DNA of 64,000 nt from JAYOEY01 sp038120295 (GCA_038120295.1 JAYOLL010000009.1:1-64000), one strand, 5' to 3'; counted from the first letter of the stretch, positions 1 through 8,297 are shown. The notes: generated from the letters alone by a model not told the origin. Program-made: numbers and translations.

Positions 1-89
1 ATCATGGTATAAACACGCCAGACACTAACCCTTAGATACTTCAGCCCCAAAATTTAAAGCAGTCAGATTCTACAGGAGGTATGACGAAG

Positions 90-335
90 ATGAACCTGAT
101 GTCTCCGGACCAGTGCCGCGGGGCGCGCGGGTTGCTTAAATGGACCCAGCCCAGACTCGCCAGAAAGGCTGGTGTCGGCCTTTCAACGCTGAACCGTTAC
201 GAGATGGAGACCCGTCCCCCGAAGGAGGATGTCATCCGAAAACTCCAGGCCACGCTCGAAGCCGCCGGAATCGAGTTTCTGTTTCCCAACGCGCGCGGCG
301 GCATCGGCGTACGACTGCGCAAGGATGCAGCCTGA
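90..335 (+). CDS. small XRE-family HTH transcriptional regulator
   Basis: A protein of about 81 residues built almost entirely of a Cro/XRE helix-turn-helix (QPRLARKAGVGLSTLNRYE) followed by a short tail ending in GGIGVRLRK. This is the layout of small alphaproteobacterial HTH proteins. It is probably a cytoplasmic DNA-binding repressor; its target is unknown. An in-frame ATG at 81 touches the AGGAGGT ribosome site at 74-80, so the ATG at 90, nine bases after that site, is the more likely start. It converges on leuD, with only nine bases between the stop codons. No partner toxin gene is visible. Confidence 0.75.
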   Translation: MNLMSPDQCRGARGLLKWTQPRLARKAGVGLSTLNRYEMETRPPKEDVIRKLQATLEAAGIEFLFPNARGGIGVRLRKDAA

Positions 336-344
336 TAACTCCCT

Positions 345-944
345 CTAATCTTCGCTCGCTTCGTAGCGTTGCTCAAAGCTGGCGATTTTGTCTTCGAAGG
401 TCAGCGTATAGCCGACCGCGTCGAGCCCGTTCAGCAGCCTGTGCCGCCGGTGCGGGTCGATCTCGAAGGAAAAGTTCAGGTTCCCCGGCCCCGTTACAGT
501 CTGAGACTCCAGATCGACCGTGATTTCGGCACCCGGGTTTTCATGCAGCGCGGCGCGCAGCGCATTTACCGCGTCTTCCGGCAGGACGACTGGCAGCAGA
601 CCGTTATTAAACGAGTTGTTGTAGAAAATATCGCCAAAGCTGGACGCGATCACCGTACGGAAACCGGCATCCACCAGGGTAAATACAGCCCCCTCGCGCG
701 AGGACCCGCAACCGAAATTATGGCCGGCGACGATGATGCTGGCAGACCTGAACGCGTCCCGGTTCAGGACATATCCGTCGACCTCGTCGCCGTCATCATC
801 CAGCCTCAGATCGTGGAAACAGTATGTCCTGTAATGCTCGTCGCGCGGCATCATCAGGTAACGCCCCGGGATGATCTGGTCGGTATCGATATTGTCGTTG
901 TCCATCGGCGCCGCGACGGCGGTGTGGCGGATAAAGGGTTCCAT
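345..944 (-). CDS. leuD: 3-isopropylmalate dehydratase small subunit
   Basis: Small (swivel-domain) subunit of isopropylmalate isomerase, which with LeuC interconverts 2- and 3-isopropylmalate in leucine synthesis. About 199 residues, the usual length. The N-terminal MEPF motif, DNDNIDTDQIIPGRYL and the substrate-loop signature GHNFGCGSSREGA are clear. An upstream in-frame ATG at 971 would overlap leuC. The ATG at 944 gives the family-typical N terminus and follows the leuC stop by seven bases, so it was chosen. It is last in the run yciB-panE-leuC-leuD and is probably translationally coupled to leuC. Confidence 0.95.
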   Translation of the reverse strand: MEPFIRHTAVAAPMDNDNIDTDQIIPGRYLMMPRDEHYRTYCFHDLRLDDDGDEVDGYVLNRDAFRSASIIVAGHNFGCGSSREGAVFTLVDAGFRTVIASSFGDIFYNNSFNNGLLPVVLPEDAVNALRAALHENPGAEITVDLESQTVTGPGNLNFSFEIDPHRRHRLLNGLDAVGYTLTFEDKIASFEQRYEASED

Positions 945-951
945 ATCAGGC

Positions 952-2358
952 CTATCCCAGCTCACGGACATCGGTCAGCCTGCCAGTCACTGCCGCAGCC
1001 ATTGCCATCGCCGGCCCGACAAGATGGGTACGCGCACCGCGCCCCTGTCTTCCCTCGAAATTGCGATTGGAGGTCGAGGCGCATCGCTGTTGCGGCGAGA
1101 CCGTGTCGCCGTTGACGCCGAGACACATGGAGCAGCCTGCTTCCGGCCGCCAGTCCATGCCGGCCTCGATAAACACCCTGTCGAGCCCTTCGCGTTCCGC
1201 CTGCGCATGCACGAGACCGGAGCCAGCCACGATGATCGTTTCGATTTTCGCCTTCCGGCCTTTCGCGATGGCGGCGGCAGCGCGCAGATCCTCGATTCGG
1301 GAATTTGTGCAGGAGCCGACGAACACCTTGTCGACGGCGATGTCGGTCAGCTTCGTACCGGGCGAAAGCCCCATATAGGCGAGCTTCTTTTCCATCGCCG
1401 CACGGCGCTCTTCATCTGCTACGTCTGCCGGGTCGGGCACCGAGCCTGTGATCGGCAGCGCATCCTCGGGGCTGGTGCCCCAGGTCACCATCGGCGCGAT
1501 GTCGGCGCCATCCAGCGTCACTTCCTTATCAAATTTCGCGCCCGGGTCGCTCGGGAGCGTTTTCCAGGAGGCGAGCGATTTGTCCCAATCCGCGCCCTTC
1601 GGCGCGTAGGGACGCCCCTCGATATAGGCGTAGGTTGTTTCGTCCGGGGCGATCATGCCGGTTCGCGCGCCAGCCTCGATCGACATGTTGCAGACCGTCA
1701 GCCGTTCCTCGATCGATAGCGCCTCGATCACCGGCCCGGCATATTCGATGGCGTGCCCCGTGCCGCCTGCAGCGCCGATATGGCCGATGATAGCGAGGAT
1801 CACGTCCTTGGCGGAGACACCGATCGGCCGTTCGCCGGTCACCGTTATCCGCATGGTCTTTGGGCGCGGCTGCCAAAGCGTCTGGGTCGCCAGCACGTGG
1901 CTGACATCGCTGGCGCCGATGCCGAACGCGAAAGCGCCCATCGCGCCGTGGGTCGAGGTGTGGGAATCGCCGCACACGACCGTCATACCGGGAAGCGTGA
2001 TGCCCTGTTCCGGCCCGACCACATGGATGATGCCGCGGCGTTCGTCATCCAGCCCGAACAGCGTCACATCGTTGCGGTCTGCGTTGTTGCAGAGATTGGC
2101 GACCAGCGCATCATGCGCCTCGCTCGCGTAATCGTCCTTACCCAGCCCGGTGGTTGGGGTGTAATGATCGGGCATGGCGAAGGTGCGGTCCGGGCGGCGC
2201 ACCGACATGTCGCGCCCGTGCAGCATGTTGTAGGCGTGAAAGCTCAGCTCGTGACAGAAATGCCGGTCGATGAACAGAAGCGTCTGGCCGGCCTCGTTCA
2301 CCGTGATCGCGTGCCGGTCCCAGATCTTGTCGAACATGGTGCGCGGGCCGGATGCCAT
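952..2358 (-). CDS. leuC: 3-isopropylmalate dehydratase large subunit
   Basis: Large, aconitase-type [4Fe-4S] subunit of isopropylmalate isomerase, 468 residues, full length. The start matches the family (FDKIWDRH near residue 9), followed by DRHFCHE and GDSHTSTHGA. The iron-sulfur cluster cysteines appear as GSCTNSR and the CSMCLG pair near the C terminus. A GGGAGA ribosome site lies just upstream of the ATG at 2358. It is followed at once by leuD, the obligate partner, and preceded about 50 bases upstream by panE, so one transcript is likely. leuB is not in the window. Confidence 0.97.
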   Translation of the reverse strand: MASGPRTMFDKIWDRHAITVNEAGQTLLFIDRHFCHELSFHAYNMLHGRDMSVRRPDRTFAMPDHYTPTTGLGKDDYASEAHDALVANLCNNADRNDVTLFGLDDERRGIIHVVGPEQGITLPGMTVVCGDSHTSTHGAMGAFAFGIGASDVSHVLATQTLWQPRPKTMRITVTGERPIGVSAKDVILAIIGHIGAAGGTGHAIEYAGPVIEALSIEERLTVCNMSIEAGARTGMIAPDETTYAYIEGRPYAPKGADWDKSLASWKTLPSDPGAKFDKEVTLDGADIAPMVTWGTSPEDALPITGSVPDPADVADEERRAAMEKKLAYMGLSPGTKLTDIAVDKVFVGSCTNSRIEDLRAAAAIAKGRKAKIETIIVAGSGLVHAQAEREGLDRVFIEAGMDWRPEAGCSMCLGVNGDTVSPQQRCASTSNRNFEGRQGRGARTHLVGPAMAMAAAVTGRLTDVRELG

Positions 2359-2408
2359 GCGGTGTCTCCCTGTGGTTAGTCGAATGAGCCTAACCCAGGC
2401 GGCAGGTT

Positions 2409-3353
2409 TTAGGAATTGCTGGAAGGTCCCGGCGCCGCCCGGTCCTTCAGCGCCGCAAACACCGCCCGGTTGACCGGCGTCGTTACGCCGAGCGCTTCGC
2501 CGTGGCGCGCGACCGAGCCTGACAGCCAGGCGACCTCAAGGGGCTTGCCGTTTTCGAGGTCGTGATGCATTGAAGATGTCATGTCGAACGGCAGACCGTC
2601 GACGAATTCCATGCGCTCGTCGGCATAGTTCTCCGGCAGGGCGATGCCCCTGGCGCGGCCAACGGCGACCGCTTCGGCGATGATATCGTACAGCACGCGC
2701 CGCCGGTCCGGGTCTTCGCGGATCGGGCCGATGGTCGTGCGCATCAGGGTGGTTGTCGCGCTAAGCCCGACCAGAAACACGAACTTCTCCCACATCGTCC
2801 GGTCGATGTCGTCGCTGATCTCGGCGGTGATCCCGCCATCCAGCATGGCCCTGTGAAGCGCCTCGATGCGCGGGCTTGTCCCGCCGCCGTTCTCCCGGTG
2901 CTCTCCCATCACGACGCGCTGAAGCGTGCCGATATGGCCGATGACGCCGGGGCGTGCGATGGATGCCGCGATAAAGGCGACGCCGCCGATGACGCGCTCC
3001 GATCCGACGATTGCTGAAAGCACGTCGTCGCCTTCGAAGCCGTTCTGCAGCGAAAGGACCATCGTGTTTGGCCCCAGCATCGGCTGGATGGCGCGGGCGG
3101 CGTCTTCCGTATCGCCCAGCTTGACGCCGACGATGACGCAGTCGACCGGGCCGACCTCGGCAGGGTTGTCGGTTGCCTGTGCAGGCTTCACCAGCGCGTC
3201 ATCGAGTTCCTGGCTGTCGATGGCGAGCCCGTTTGCTCGGATTGCGTTCAGATGTGCGCCGCGCGCGATAAAGGTAACGTCGTGGCCTGCTGCGGCCATG
3301 CGGCCGCCGAAATAGCCGCCGATGCCGCCCGATCCCATCATCGCGATTTTCAT
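2409..3353 (-). CDS. panE: 2-dehydropantoate 2-reductase (ketopantoate reductase)
   Basis: NADPH-dependent reduction of ketopantoate to pantoate for coenzyme A synthesis; cytosolic; 314 residues. The Rossmann glycine motif GSGGIGGYFGG opens the protein and the ApbA/PanE C-terminal helical domain follows (catalytic-Lys region MWEKFVFLVG, then NGKPLEV and TPVNRAVFAAL). The start at 3353 is one base past the yciB stop, indicating a tight operon. Paralogues of this family act on other 2-keto acids. With leuCD next to it, a role in branched-chain/pantothenate metabolism is reasonable but is inferred. Confidence 0.85.
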   Translation of the reverse strand: MKIAMMGSGGIGGYFGGRMAAAGHDVTFIARGAHLNAIRANGLAIDSQELDDALVKPAQATDNPAEVGPVDCVIVGVKLGDTEDAARAIQPMLGPNTMVLSLQNGFEGDDVLSAIVGSERVIGGVAFIAASIARPGVIGHIGTLQRVVMGEHRENGGGTSPRIEALHRAMLDGGITAEISDDIDRTMWEKFVFLVGLSATTTLMRTTIGPIREDPDRRRVLYDIIAEAVAVGRARGIALPENYADERMEFVDGLPFDMTSSMHHDLENGKPLEVAWLSGSVARHGEALGVTTPVNRAVFAALKDRAAPGPSSNS

Positions 3354-3354
3354 A

Positions 3355-3936
3355 TCAGGCCTCTTCGGGCGGATCTTCGATGGCGTAGCGCTTCATCAGC
3401 GGCGCCTGGCAAACGGCGAAGGCCAGCGTAAGGATCATCAGCCCGAACACCTTGAACGATACCCAGAAATCGGTGCTCTGCGTACGCCAGACGATCTCGT
3501 TGAGAACCGCCATGGCGGCGAAGAACCAGGCGAACCGCCAGGTCAGCTTGCGCCAGCCTTCGTCCTCCATAGGCCAGGCGGCCGACATCAGCGGCTTGAG
3601 CAACGGCTTGCCGAACGCCAGCCCCCCCAGCAGGATGATGGAGAACAGCGCCTCGACGATGGTCGGCTTCATCTTGATGAAGGTCTCGTCCTGCAGCCAC
3701 AGCGTCAGCCCACCGAAAACGCCGACGATGACGGCGGTGATCAGCGGCATCATCGGTACCCGACGCGCGATGGCGAGCGACAGGATCAGGGCGAGACCGG
3801 TCGCGACCATCAGCGCCGCCGTCGCGGGCATCAGCCCCCAGATGAGGTAAGCCGCAAAAAACGCGCCGAGCGGCACGTAATCCACGGTGGGCTTCAGCCA
3901 GCCCGGCTCTTTGTTTTCCTTTGCGGTGTCGGTCAC
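3355..3936 (-). CDS. yciB: YciB/IspZ-type inner membrane protein (septation protein A family)
   Basis: Integral inner-membrane protein of about 193 residues with five or six hydrophobic segments; the family is linked to envelope maintenance and division. Family signatures seen are DETFIKMKPTIVEALFS, PLLKPLMSAAWPM and STDFWVSFKVFG. The reading frame is open to an ATG at 4011, but that extension (RTRYYTPRAQ...) is not family-like. A GTG at 3936, six bases after a GGGGAG ribosome site, gives the expected N terminus and is preferred. First gene of the run into panE-leuC-leuD. Confidence 0.88.
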   Translation of the reverse strand: MTDTAKENKEPGWLKPTVDYVPLGAFFAAYLIWGLMPATAALMVATGLALILSLAIARRVPMMPLITAVIVGVFGGLTLWLQDETFIKMKPTIVEALFSIILLGGLAFGKPLLKPLMSAAWPMEDEGWRKLTWRFAWFFAAMAVLNEIVWRTQSTDFWVSFKVFGLMILTLAFAVCQAPLMKRYAIEDPPEEA

Positions 3937-4120
3937 GGAACTCCCCGGAATCTGCGCGAGAATCTGCGCGCGCGGAGTGTAGTAGCGGGTTCTCAATACA
4001 TCAATTGTCATACTGATGCGCCACGTTGACGCTCCGGCTCCCAGCGTCTAGCGTTCGCGAATTCGCAACCGCGCCGGGAGGAGTTGGATCCGGCGCCTCG
4101 ATTGGGGAGTTTCGAGAGAA

Positions 4121-4822
4121 ATGGCTGATTTTGCTGAAGTTGAGGTGGGCGGATGCCCGATGCGTATCCTGCACACCACGCCTGCGGGCGCGGGACCGCA
4201 TCCGGCGATGGTGATCATGTTCCACCGCGGCGGGTTCGATAAATTCACCGAAAAGGTCGCCGACGATCTGGCCGCCGCCGGATACGTTACCGCGGCGCCG
4301 GATGTCTATCACTACCCGCCGGTTCACGAAAAAGCCGAGGATAACGATTTCCCGAAAGATCCCGGCATAATCGCCGATATCGGTGCGACGCTGGACTATC
4401 TTGCGGCGCGGGGCGACGTCGATATGGACCGGCTCGGCATCATCGGTCACTGCATGGGCGGACGTATGGCGTTTCTCGGCGCCAGCACGGATTCCCGTTT
4501 CAAGGCCTGCGTGCCCTATTACAGCGGCAATATGTTCAAGCCGTGGAGCGACGACGGCCCGACCCCGTTCGAACTGCTTAAGGACATGAAGGCGGAGGTC
4601 GCTGGTTTCTTCGGCAACGACGACGGCAATCCGTCGCCTGACGACGTCAACAAGCTCGATGAAGAGCTGACGCGGCTGGGTATAGCGCATACGTTCCACC
4701 GTTATGACGGCGCGGGACATGCGTTCCAGAATTTCCTGGCGCCCGAACGTCACCGGCCCGATCAGACGGCGGACAGCTGGTCCAAGACGGTTCCGTTCCT
4801 CGATGGAATCCTGAAAGGCTGA
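4121..4822 (+). CDS. dienelactone hydrolase family protein
   Basis: Soluble alpha/beta hydrolase of 233 residues in the dienelactone hydrolase (carboxymethylenebutenolidase) family. The nucleophile elbow is GHCMGG, with Cys as nucleophile, as in true dienelactone hydrolases. A late GHAFQNF segment supplies the catalytic His, and GNDDGNPSPDD probably the Asp. It would hydrolyse a lactone or ester; the substrate is unknown and no chlorocatechol pathway genes are nearby. The downstream DUF2141 gene starts three bases after the stop, so the two are probably co-transcribed. Confidence 0.85.
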   Translation: MADFAEVEVGGCPMRILHTTPAGAGPHPAMVIMFHRGGFDKFTEKVADDLAAAGYVTAAPDVYHYPPVHEKAEDNDFPKDPGIIADIGATLDYLAARGDVDMDRLGIIGHCMGGRMAFLGASTDSRFKACVPYYSGNMFKPWSDDGPTPFELLKDMKAEVAGFFGNDDGNPSPDDVNKLDEELTRLGIAHTFHRYDGAGHAFQNFLAPERHRPDQTADSWSKTVPFLDGILKG

Positions 4823-4824
4823 CC

Positions 4825-5256
4825 ATGTGGCTCAAAAAGGTGGCCGCGCTTCTCGCAGGCGCGGCCGTTTTTTCGCCTGCGGTCTGCGGAGCGGCGACGC
4901 TGATCATGCAGATCGAGGGGATTCGCTCGCCGCAGGGAAGGCTGCATTACGCGGTCTATGACAGGGTGGAGAATTTTCCTACCCGTAAGGGCAGGGTCGC
5001 AACGGGCGAACCCGACGTCACGGGTTCCAGACTGACAATTCGTGTGCCCGGCCTCAAACCCGGGCGTTACGCTGTCGCCGTTTTTCACGACGAAAACGGC
5101 AATGACGAGTTCGATCAGGGATTTCTGGGAATACCGCTGGAGGATTACGCCTTCAGCAACAATGCGACCGGCTTTCTGTCGGCACCGTCATTCGAGGATG
5201 CGGCGTTTTCCGTAAACGAACCCGAAACCGGTATCGTTATCCGGATGACTGACTGA
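4825..5256 (+). CDS. DUF2141 domain-containing exported protein
   Basis: Protein of 143 residues with a clear N-terminal signal peptide (MWLKKVAALLAGAAVFSPAV, cleavage near CGAA) and one beta-rich DUF2141 domain. Signatures are GLKPGRYAVAVFHDENGN, a Ca-binding-like DENGNDEFD stretch, GIPLEDYAFSNNA and PSFEDAAF. Likely periplasmic or outer-membrane associated; the molecular function of the family is not established. It begins three bases after the hydrolase gene and shares its direction, so an operon is likely. Confidence 0.85.
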   Translation: MWLKKVAALLAGAAVFSPAVCGAATLIMQIEGIRSPQGRLHYAVYDRVENFPTRKGRVATGEPDVTGSRLTIRVPGLKPGRYAVAVFHDENGNDEFDQGFLGIPLEDYAFSNNATGFLSAPSFEDAAFSVNEPETGIVIRMTD

Positions 5257-5335
5257 AAATGCGTTGTTCAGTTCTGGACAATGATTCGGCTGGAAATCAG
5301 AATGTCGGTGGGAGTCTCTATTTACAGAGGAAGAA

Positions 5336-5628
5336 ATGAAACCAACCACGACACATACGGTTCCGTCGCTGGCGCGCGTCGCGCTGACGACAGTTGTCAC
5401 TATCATGTTCCTGACCTTTGTTTCGGTTGCGGATGTTGCCGCGCAGGGGCGTTCCAACAAGGGTGGAGAAGTGCGTGGCAAGGATCGCGCAACCCAGGTT
5501 CAGGAGATGAATTCGTCGGCCAGGGAAGAGGGCGACAAGAAGGAAAAAAAGCAAATAAGGACATGAAGGACAAGAAAGAGAAAAAGGCCAAGAAGCCGAA
5601 AAAGGAAAAACGCGGGAAGAAGAAATAG
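5336..5628 (+). CDS. small exported Lys-rich protein, reading frame broken at A AAA AAG
   Basis: An ATG at 5336 with an AGAGGA ribosome site starts a signal peptide (hydrophobic VALTTVVTIMFLTFVSVA, cleavage near AAQG) and a hydrophilic region. The frame stops at 5566, giving 76 residues. Just before, an A7 run (5544-5550) followed by G forms the heptamer A AAA AAG at 5545-5551, in the correct zero-frame phase for -1 slippage. The -1 frame continues to a stop at 5626-5628 as a 25-residue, strongly basic tail (KDKKEKKAKK type); the fused product would be about 97 residues. Either programmed -1 frameshifting, as at E. coli dnaX, or a missing A in the sequence or gene explains this. No function can be assigned. 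An intrinsic terminator follows. Confidence 0.6.
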
Positions 5629-5660
5629 GCCGACGAGTCGTTGTTGCGCTGGCGTAAACC

Positions 5661-5695
5661 AAACGGCCCGCCGAACAGGCGGGCCGTTTTCGTTT
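5661..5695. terminator. intrinsic terminator between convergent small genes
   Basis: Perfect 12-bp stem (AAACGGCCCGCC at 5661-5672 and its complement at 5678-5689) with a GAACA loop, followed by TTCGTTT on the plus strand. It ends the 5336 gene. A-rich sequence on the other side (GTAAACC) could also let it serve the converging minus-strand gene. Confidence 0.85.
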
Positions 5696-5711
5696 GGCTA
5701 GTATCACCTCG

Positions 5712-6073
5712 TTAACGCCGGTTACGGTTCACATGCCTGTCGATCATGTCGAGAGCAGTGGTCGCGTCGATCCCGGCCGATGCGGAATTGCGCATCGCTT
5801 CGTTAGCGCGTTCGGCCAGCTTTTCTTCCTCCAGCCTGACGGCCAGACCGAGCGCGGTCATTGCGTCGATCCTGGCGGTAGCGACATTCCGCAGGGCCTC
5901 GTTCACTTCTTCTTCCAAGGAGGAAATGCGCGCTTCGAGTTCTTCCGAGGTGAGCAGGCACCCAGCAACAGGCACGCGGCGATCGCCGCTACGCCACGGG
6001 TGTATCCGAAGCCGAATTTGGTCGAAATGGTGGTTGTAATATTCTCGATTACCTTCCTGATCGGTTTAAGCAC
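5712..6073 (-). CDS. Lpp/OprI-like small lipoprotein, frame disrupted at the lipobox
   Basis: The 3' part (from 5948 down to 5712) encodes an Ala/Glu-rich coiled coil (SEELEARISSLEEEVNEALR onward) like murein-lipoprotein (Lpp/OprI-type) proteins. Read in that frame it has no signal peptide. In another minus-strand frame, a GTG at 6073 starts 40 codons ending GVAAIAACLLLGAC, a convincing lipoprotein signal with the lipobox Cys at 5954-5956. One extra base between 5946 and 5954 would join the two into one lipoprotein of about 120 residues. So this is a gene with a 1-bp deletion (decay, phase variation or sequence error), or a short protein starting at the GTG at 5975. The family normally sits in the outer membrane. 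Confidence 0.55.
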
Positions 6074-6145
6074 GCCCTGATCCAGCGGATACAGAGACGG
6101 GGCCGGTCTGGAGGGGGGGCTTGCGAGTCCGGCTCTTGGGGCCGG

Positions 6146-6940
6146 TCAGGTAGCGGACGCGACCGGCGTGGCTGCCGCCTGTGCCTTCCGCAGCGCGTGT
6201 CGGCGCATCAGGGCGATGAGGGCGACTGCAAGCAGGAAAATCGGCGTAGAGGCAGGCGCCGGGACCGGATCCTCGCCGCAATCGGTGCAGGTCAGGCCGG
6301 GGATATACTCGGCATCGTGCGAGAACGGTGCGAACGAGTCGATCGAGTTCGTACCGTTATTCTTGAGTGCGGTGTCGTACAGATCGAAATGGAGGGTCTT
6401 GCCGACCAGGCCACCGACATTCATTTCCAGCTTGTAGAAAAACGTCCCGTAGCCGTTTTCGTCGAAAGCAACGCCACCGGTGTCATTTTCCGAATTATAG
6501 GTCGTCGTCGTGTCGTTGGCGTCGAATTGAAAAGCCACCTCGTGGAAATAAGTCGGATAATGCCCGTGGCTGCCCAGGTCCGGGTTAGCGTCCTCCGTCG
6601 GCGGGGTTCCGTATACCAGACCGGTATCGGTCGCCTGGACCGTGTTGCCATTGACGGAAAAGGTGCCTGCGTTAAAGGGGCCCTCGTCCATCGCCGGCGC
6701 AAGCGCCATCGAAACGAAAAACGTGTCGGCGAGAATGTCTGCTTCTGATCTGCTGCCCGCAGTCGCCAGCGCCAGCAGCGTAAAAGTAGAGCTGTTCGTG
6801 ACGATCATCTGCGTAGCGGCATCGTATGTGCCGCCGATGATATCCAGCTGCAGGGTCGGGACGGCCTTCGCCGGCTGCGCAACCAAAAGCGCAAGGCCGA
6901 AAGCCATTCCATACAGAAATCTGGTAACACCCTGCAACAT
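6146..6940 (-). CDS. PEP-CTERM-like (choice-of-anchor) exported protein
   Basis: Protein of 264 residues with an N-terminal signal peptide (FLYGMAFGLALLVAQPAKA), a beta-rich extracytoplasmic domain starting VPTLQLDIIGGTYD, a CTDCGED pair of cysteines, and a C-terminal sorting-like tail: PVPAPAS, one hydrophobic helix (TPIFLLAVALIALM) and a basic end (RRHALRK). This is the tripartite layout of PEP-CTERM and related exosortase or rhomboid-processed proteins. Similarity to the choice-of-anchor N family is suspected. No exosortase is visible here. Function unknown; a surface or biofilm role is inference. Confidence 0.65.
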   Translation of the reverse strand: MLQGVTRFLYGMAFGLALLVAQPAKAVPTLQLDIIGGTYDAATQMIVTNSSTFTLLALATAGSRSEADILADTFFVSMALAPAMDEGPFNAGTFSVNGNTVQATDTGLVYGTPPTEDANPDLGSHGHYPTYFHEVAFQFDANDTTTTYNSENDTGGVAFDENGYGTFFYKLEMNVGGLVGKTLHFDLYDTALKNNGTNSIDSFAPFSHDAEYIPGLTCTDCGEDPVPAPASTPIFLLAVALIALMRRHALRKAQAAATPVASAT

Positions 6941-7239
6941 TATGTGTATTTAATCCTAAATTCGCGTATCAAAGGATTGATACATGGGAAATAAAGCAAT
7001 TTCCATGCCAAGTTTCAGGAGCAGCGGATTTAATACTTTTCTGGGAGATTGATCTAGCCTGCCCGACGTGTCATCCGCTCAACTGTAAAAAATTCCGACA
7101 GTTTAGTGTTAATTCCCCTGCAGGCCGTTTCAAATTGTGACTCCCGGCGCGAAAACCGTTAATCGCGATGGCGACGGCTTGTCGGCCCGCTGTCCCTTCC
7201 ATAGGATGCGGCGCGTTCAGGACAGGGAAGGCCTTTTAA
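6941..7239. other. 299-bp gap with two inverted repeats
   Basis: AT-richer divergent intergenic region between the anchored-protein gene and the catabolic operon. It holds a 7+7 bp inverted repeat with a 4-base loop (GTATCAA at 6966-6972, TTGATAC at 6977-6983). Beside it is an imperfect one (CATGGGAAAT at 6983-6992 with ATTTCCATG at 6999-7007). Both lie 25-70 bases upstream of the minus-strand gene and could be operators or leader hairpins. An AGGGAAGG ribosome site precedes the ATG at 7240. No gene seen. Confidence 0.5.
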
Positions 7240-8274
7240 ATGACTTCGGTACACATGGTCGGCAGCGTGCCGCTCGACGATGCAGAAAGCGTATTCCGCA
7301 CGCTTTCCGGGCAGCTCGGTCCGCATCTGAAGCGCATTCCGGACGGCGAAACGGGCCGCCGGCGGCGCTGGATCAGCTTCGTCAACGACCAGCTTCAGGA
7401 ACACCCTGACCTCGAAATTGATCCCGACGTACCGGTGTTCGAGTTCCGCCAGTCGGACGGCACCCTGGTCTATCCGGTCAACCGATTGCGCTTCAGGGAA
7501 GGCGTCGATCCGACGACCGTGTCCTTCAATACTGGCTACGCGGACGATGCGATCCGCAATCATCCGACTTTCGTAAGGCTGCGCGACGAAGGCGTGATCC
7601 CGGCCGGGGTCAAGTACCAGATCTGCATGGCGACGCCGATCGCCATCGCCTACAACTTCATCACGCCGCGCTGCTGGGACGATTTCATAGAGGTCTATTT
7701 CCGTCACCTGGCGGAAGAATTCGCGAAAATTTCCGCTGCGCTGCCGCATGCCGACATTTCCTACCAGTGGGATTGCTGTCAGGAAGTGCTGGCGTGGGAG
7801 GGCTATTACGAGCAGGTGCCGGACTATAAGAACGCCATCTGGGGCGTAATGGCGCGTCTCGGCGATATGGTCCCCGGCGACATCGATCTTGGCTATCACC
7901 TGTGCTACGGCAGCCCGGCGGATGCGCATATGGTCGAGCCAAAGGACATGGCGGTGCTGGTCGAAATCGCCAACGGGCTGGTCGACAGGGTCAGGCGGCC
8001 GATCCAGTACATCCACATGCCGGTGCCGCGCGAACGCAACGACGAGGGTTATTTCGCGCCGCTGGCGGAGCTGTCGCTACCTGTCGAAACCGAACTTTTC
8101 CTTGGCTGCGTCCATGGCGCGGATCCGGATGGAAACGCGACAAAGCTGGACATGGCGAAAAAGTTCGCCACGATCGCCGGCATCGGCGCGGAATGCGGCG
8201 TTGGTCGGATTCAGGATCATTCGCGGCTGGGCGATATTCTCGACCAGCACCGGTCACTTGCAGACCGCAGCTGA
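7240..8274 (+). CDS. MetE/UROD-like TIM-barrel protein
   Basis: Protein of 344 residues resembling the cobalamin-independent methionine synthase / uroporphyrinogen decarboxylase superfamily. It opens with a MetE-like GSVPLDD. A His-x-Cys pair (H220-L-C222, in DLGYHLCYG) and a late Cys (C319 in ECGVGR) sit where MetE has its zinc ligands. It is much shorter than MetE (about 750) and closer to MtbA/CmuA-type methyltransferases in size. Methyl transfer to a thiol is possible but is inference. It leads a co-directional run of six genes to 12366, spaced closely except for a repeat-filled gap, suggesting a role in one catabolic pathway. Confidence 0.65.
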   Translation: MTSVHMVGSVPLDDAESVFRTLSGQLGPHLKRIPDGETGRRRRWISFVNDQLQEHPDLEIDPDVPVFEFRQSDGTLVYPVNRLRFREGVDPTTVSFNTGYADDAIRNHPTFVRLRDEGVIPAGVKYQICMATPIAIAYNFITPRCWDDFIEVYFRHLAEEFAKISAALPHADISYQWDCCQEVLAWEGYYEQVPDYKNAIWGVMARLGDMVPGDIDLGYHLCYGSPADAHMVEPKDMAVLVEIANGLVDRVRRPIQYIHMPVPRERNDEGYFAPLAELSLPVETELFLGCVHGADPDGNATKLDMAKKFATIAGIGAECGVGRIQDHSRLGDILDQHRSLADRS

Positions 8275-8297
8275 GTTTCGAAAGCATTGAAATCATT

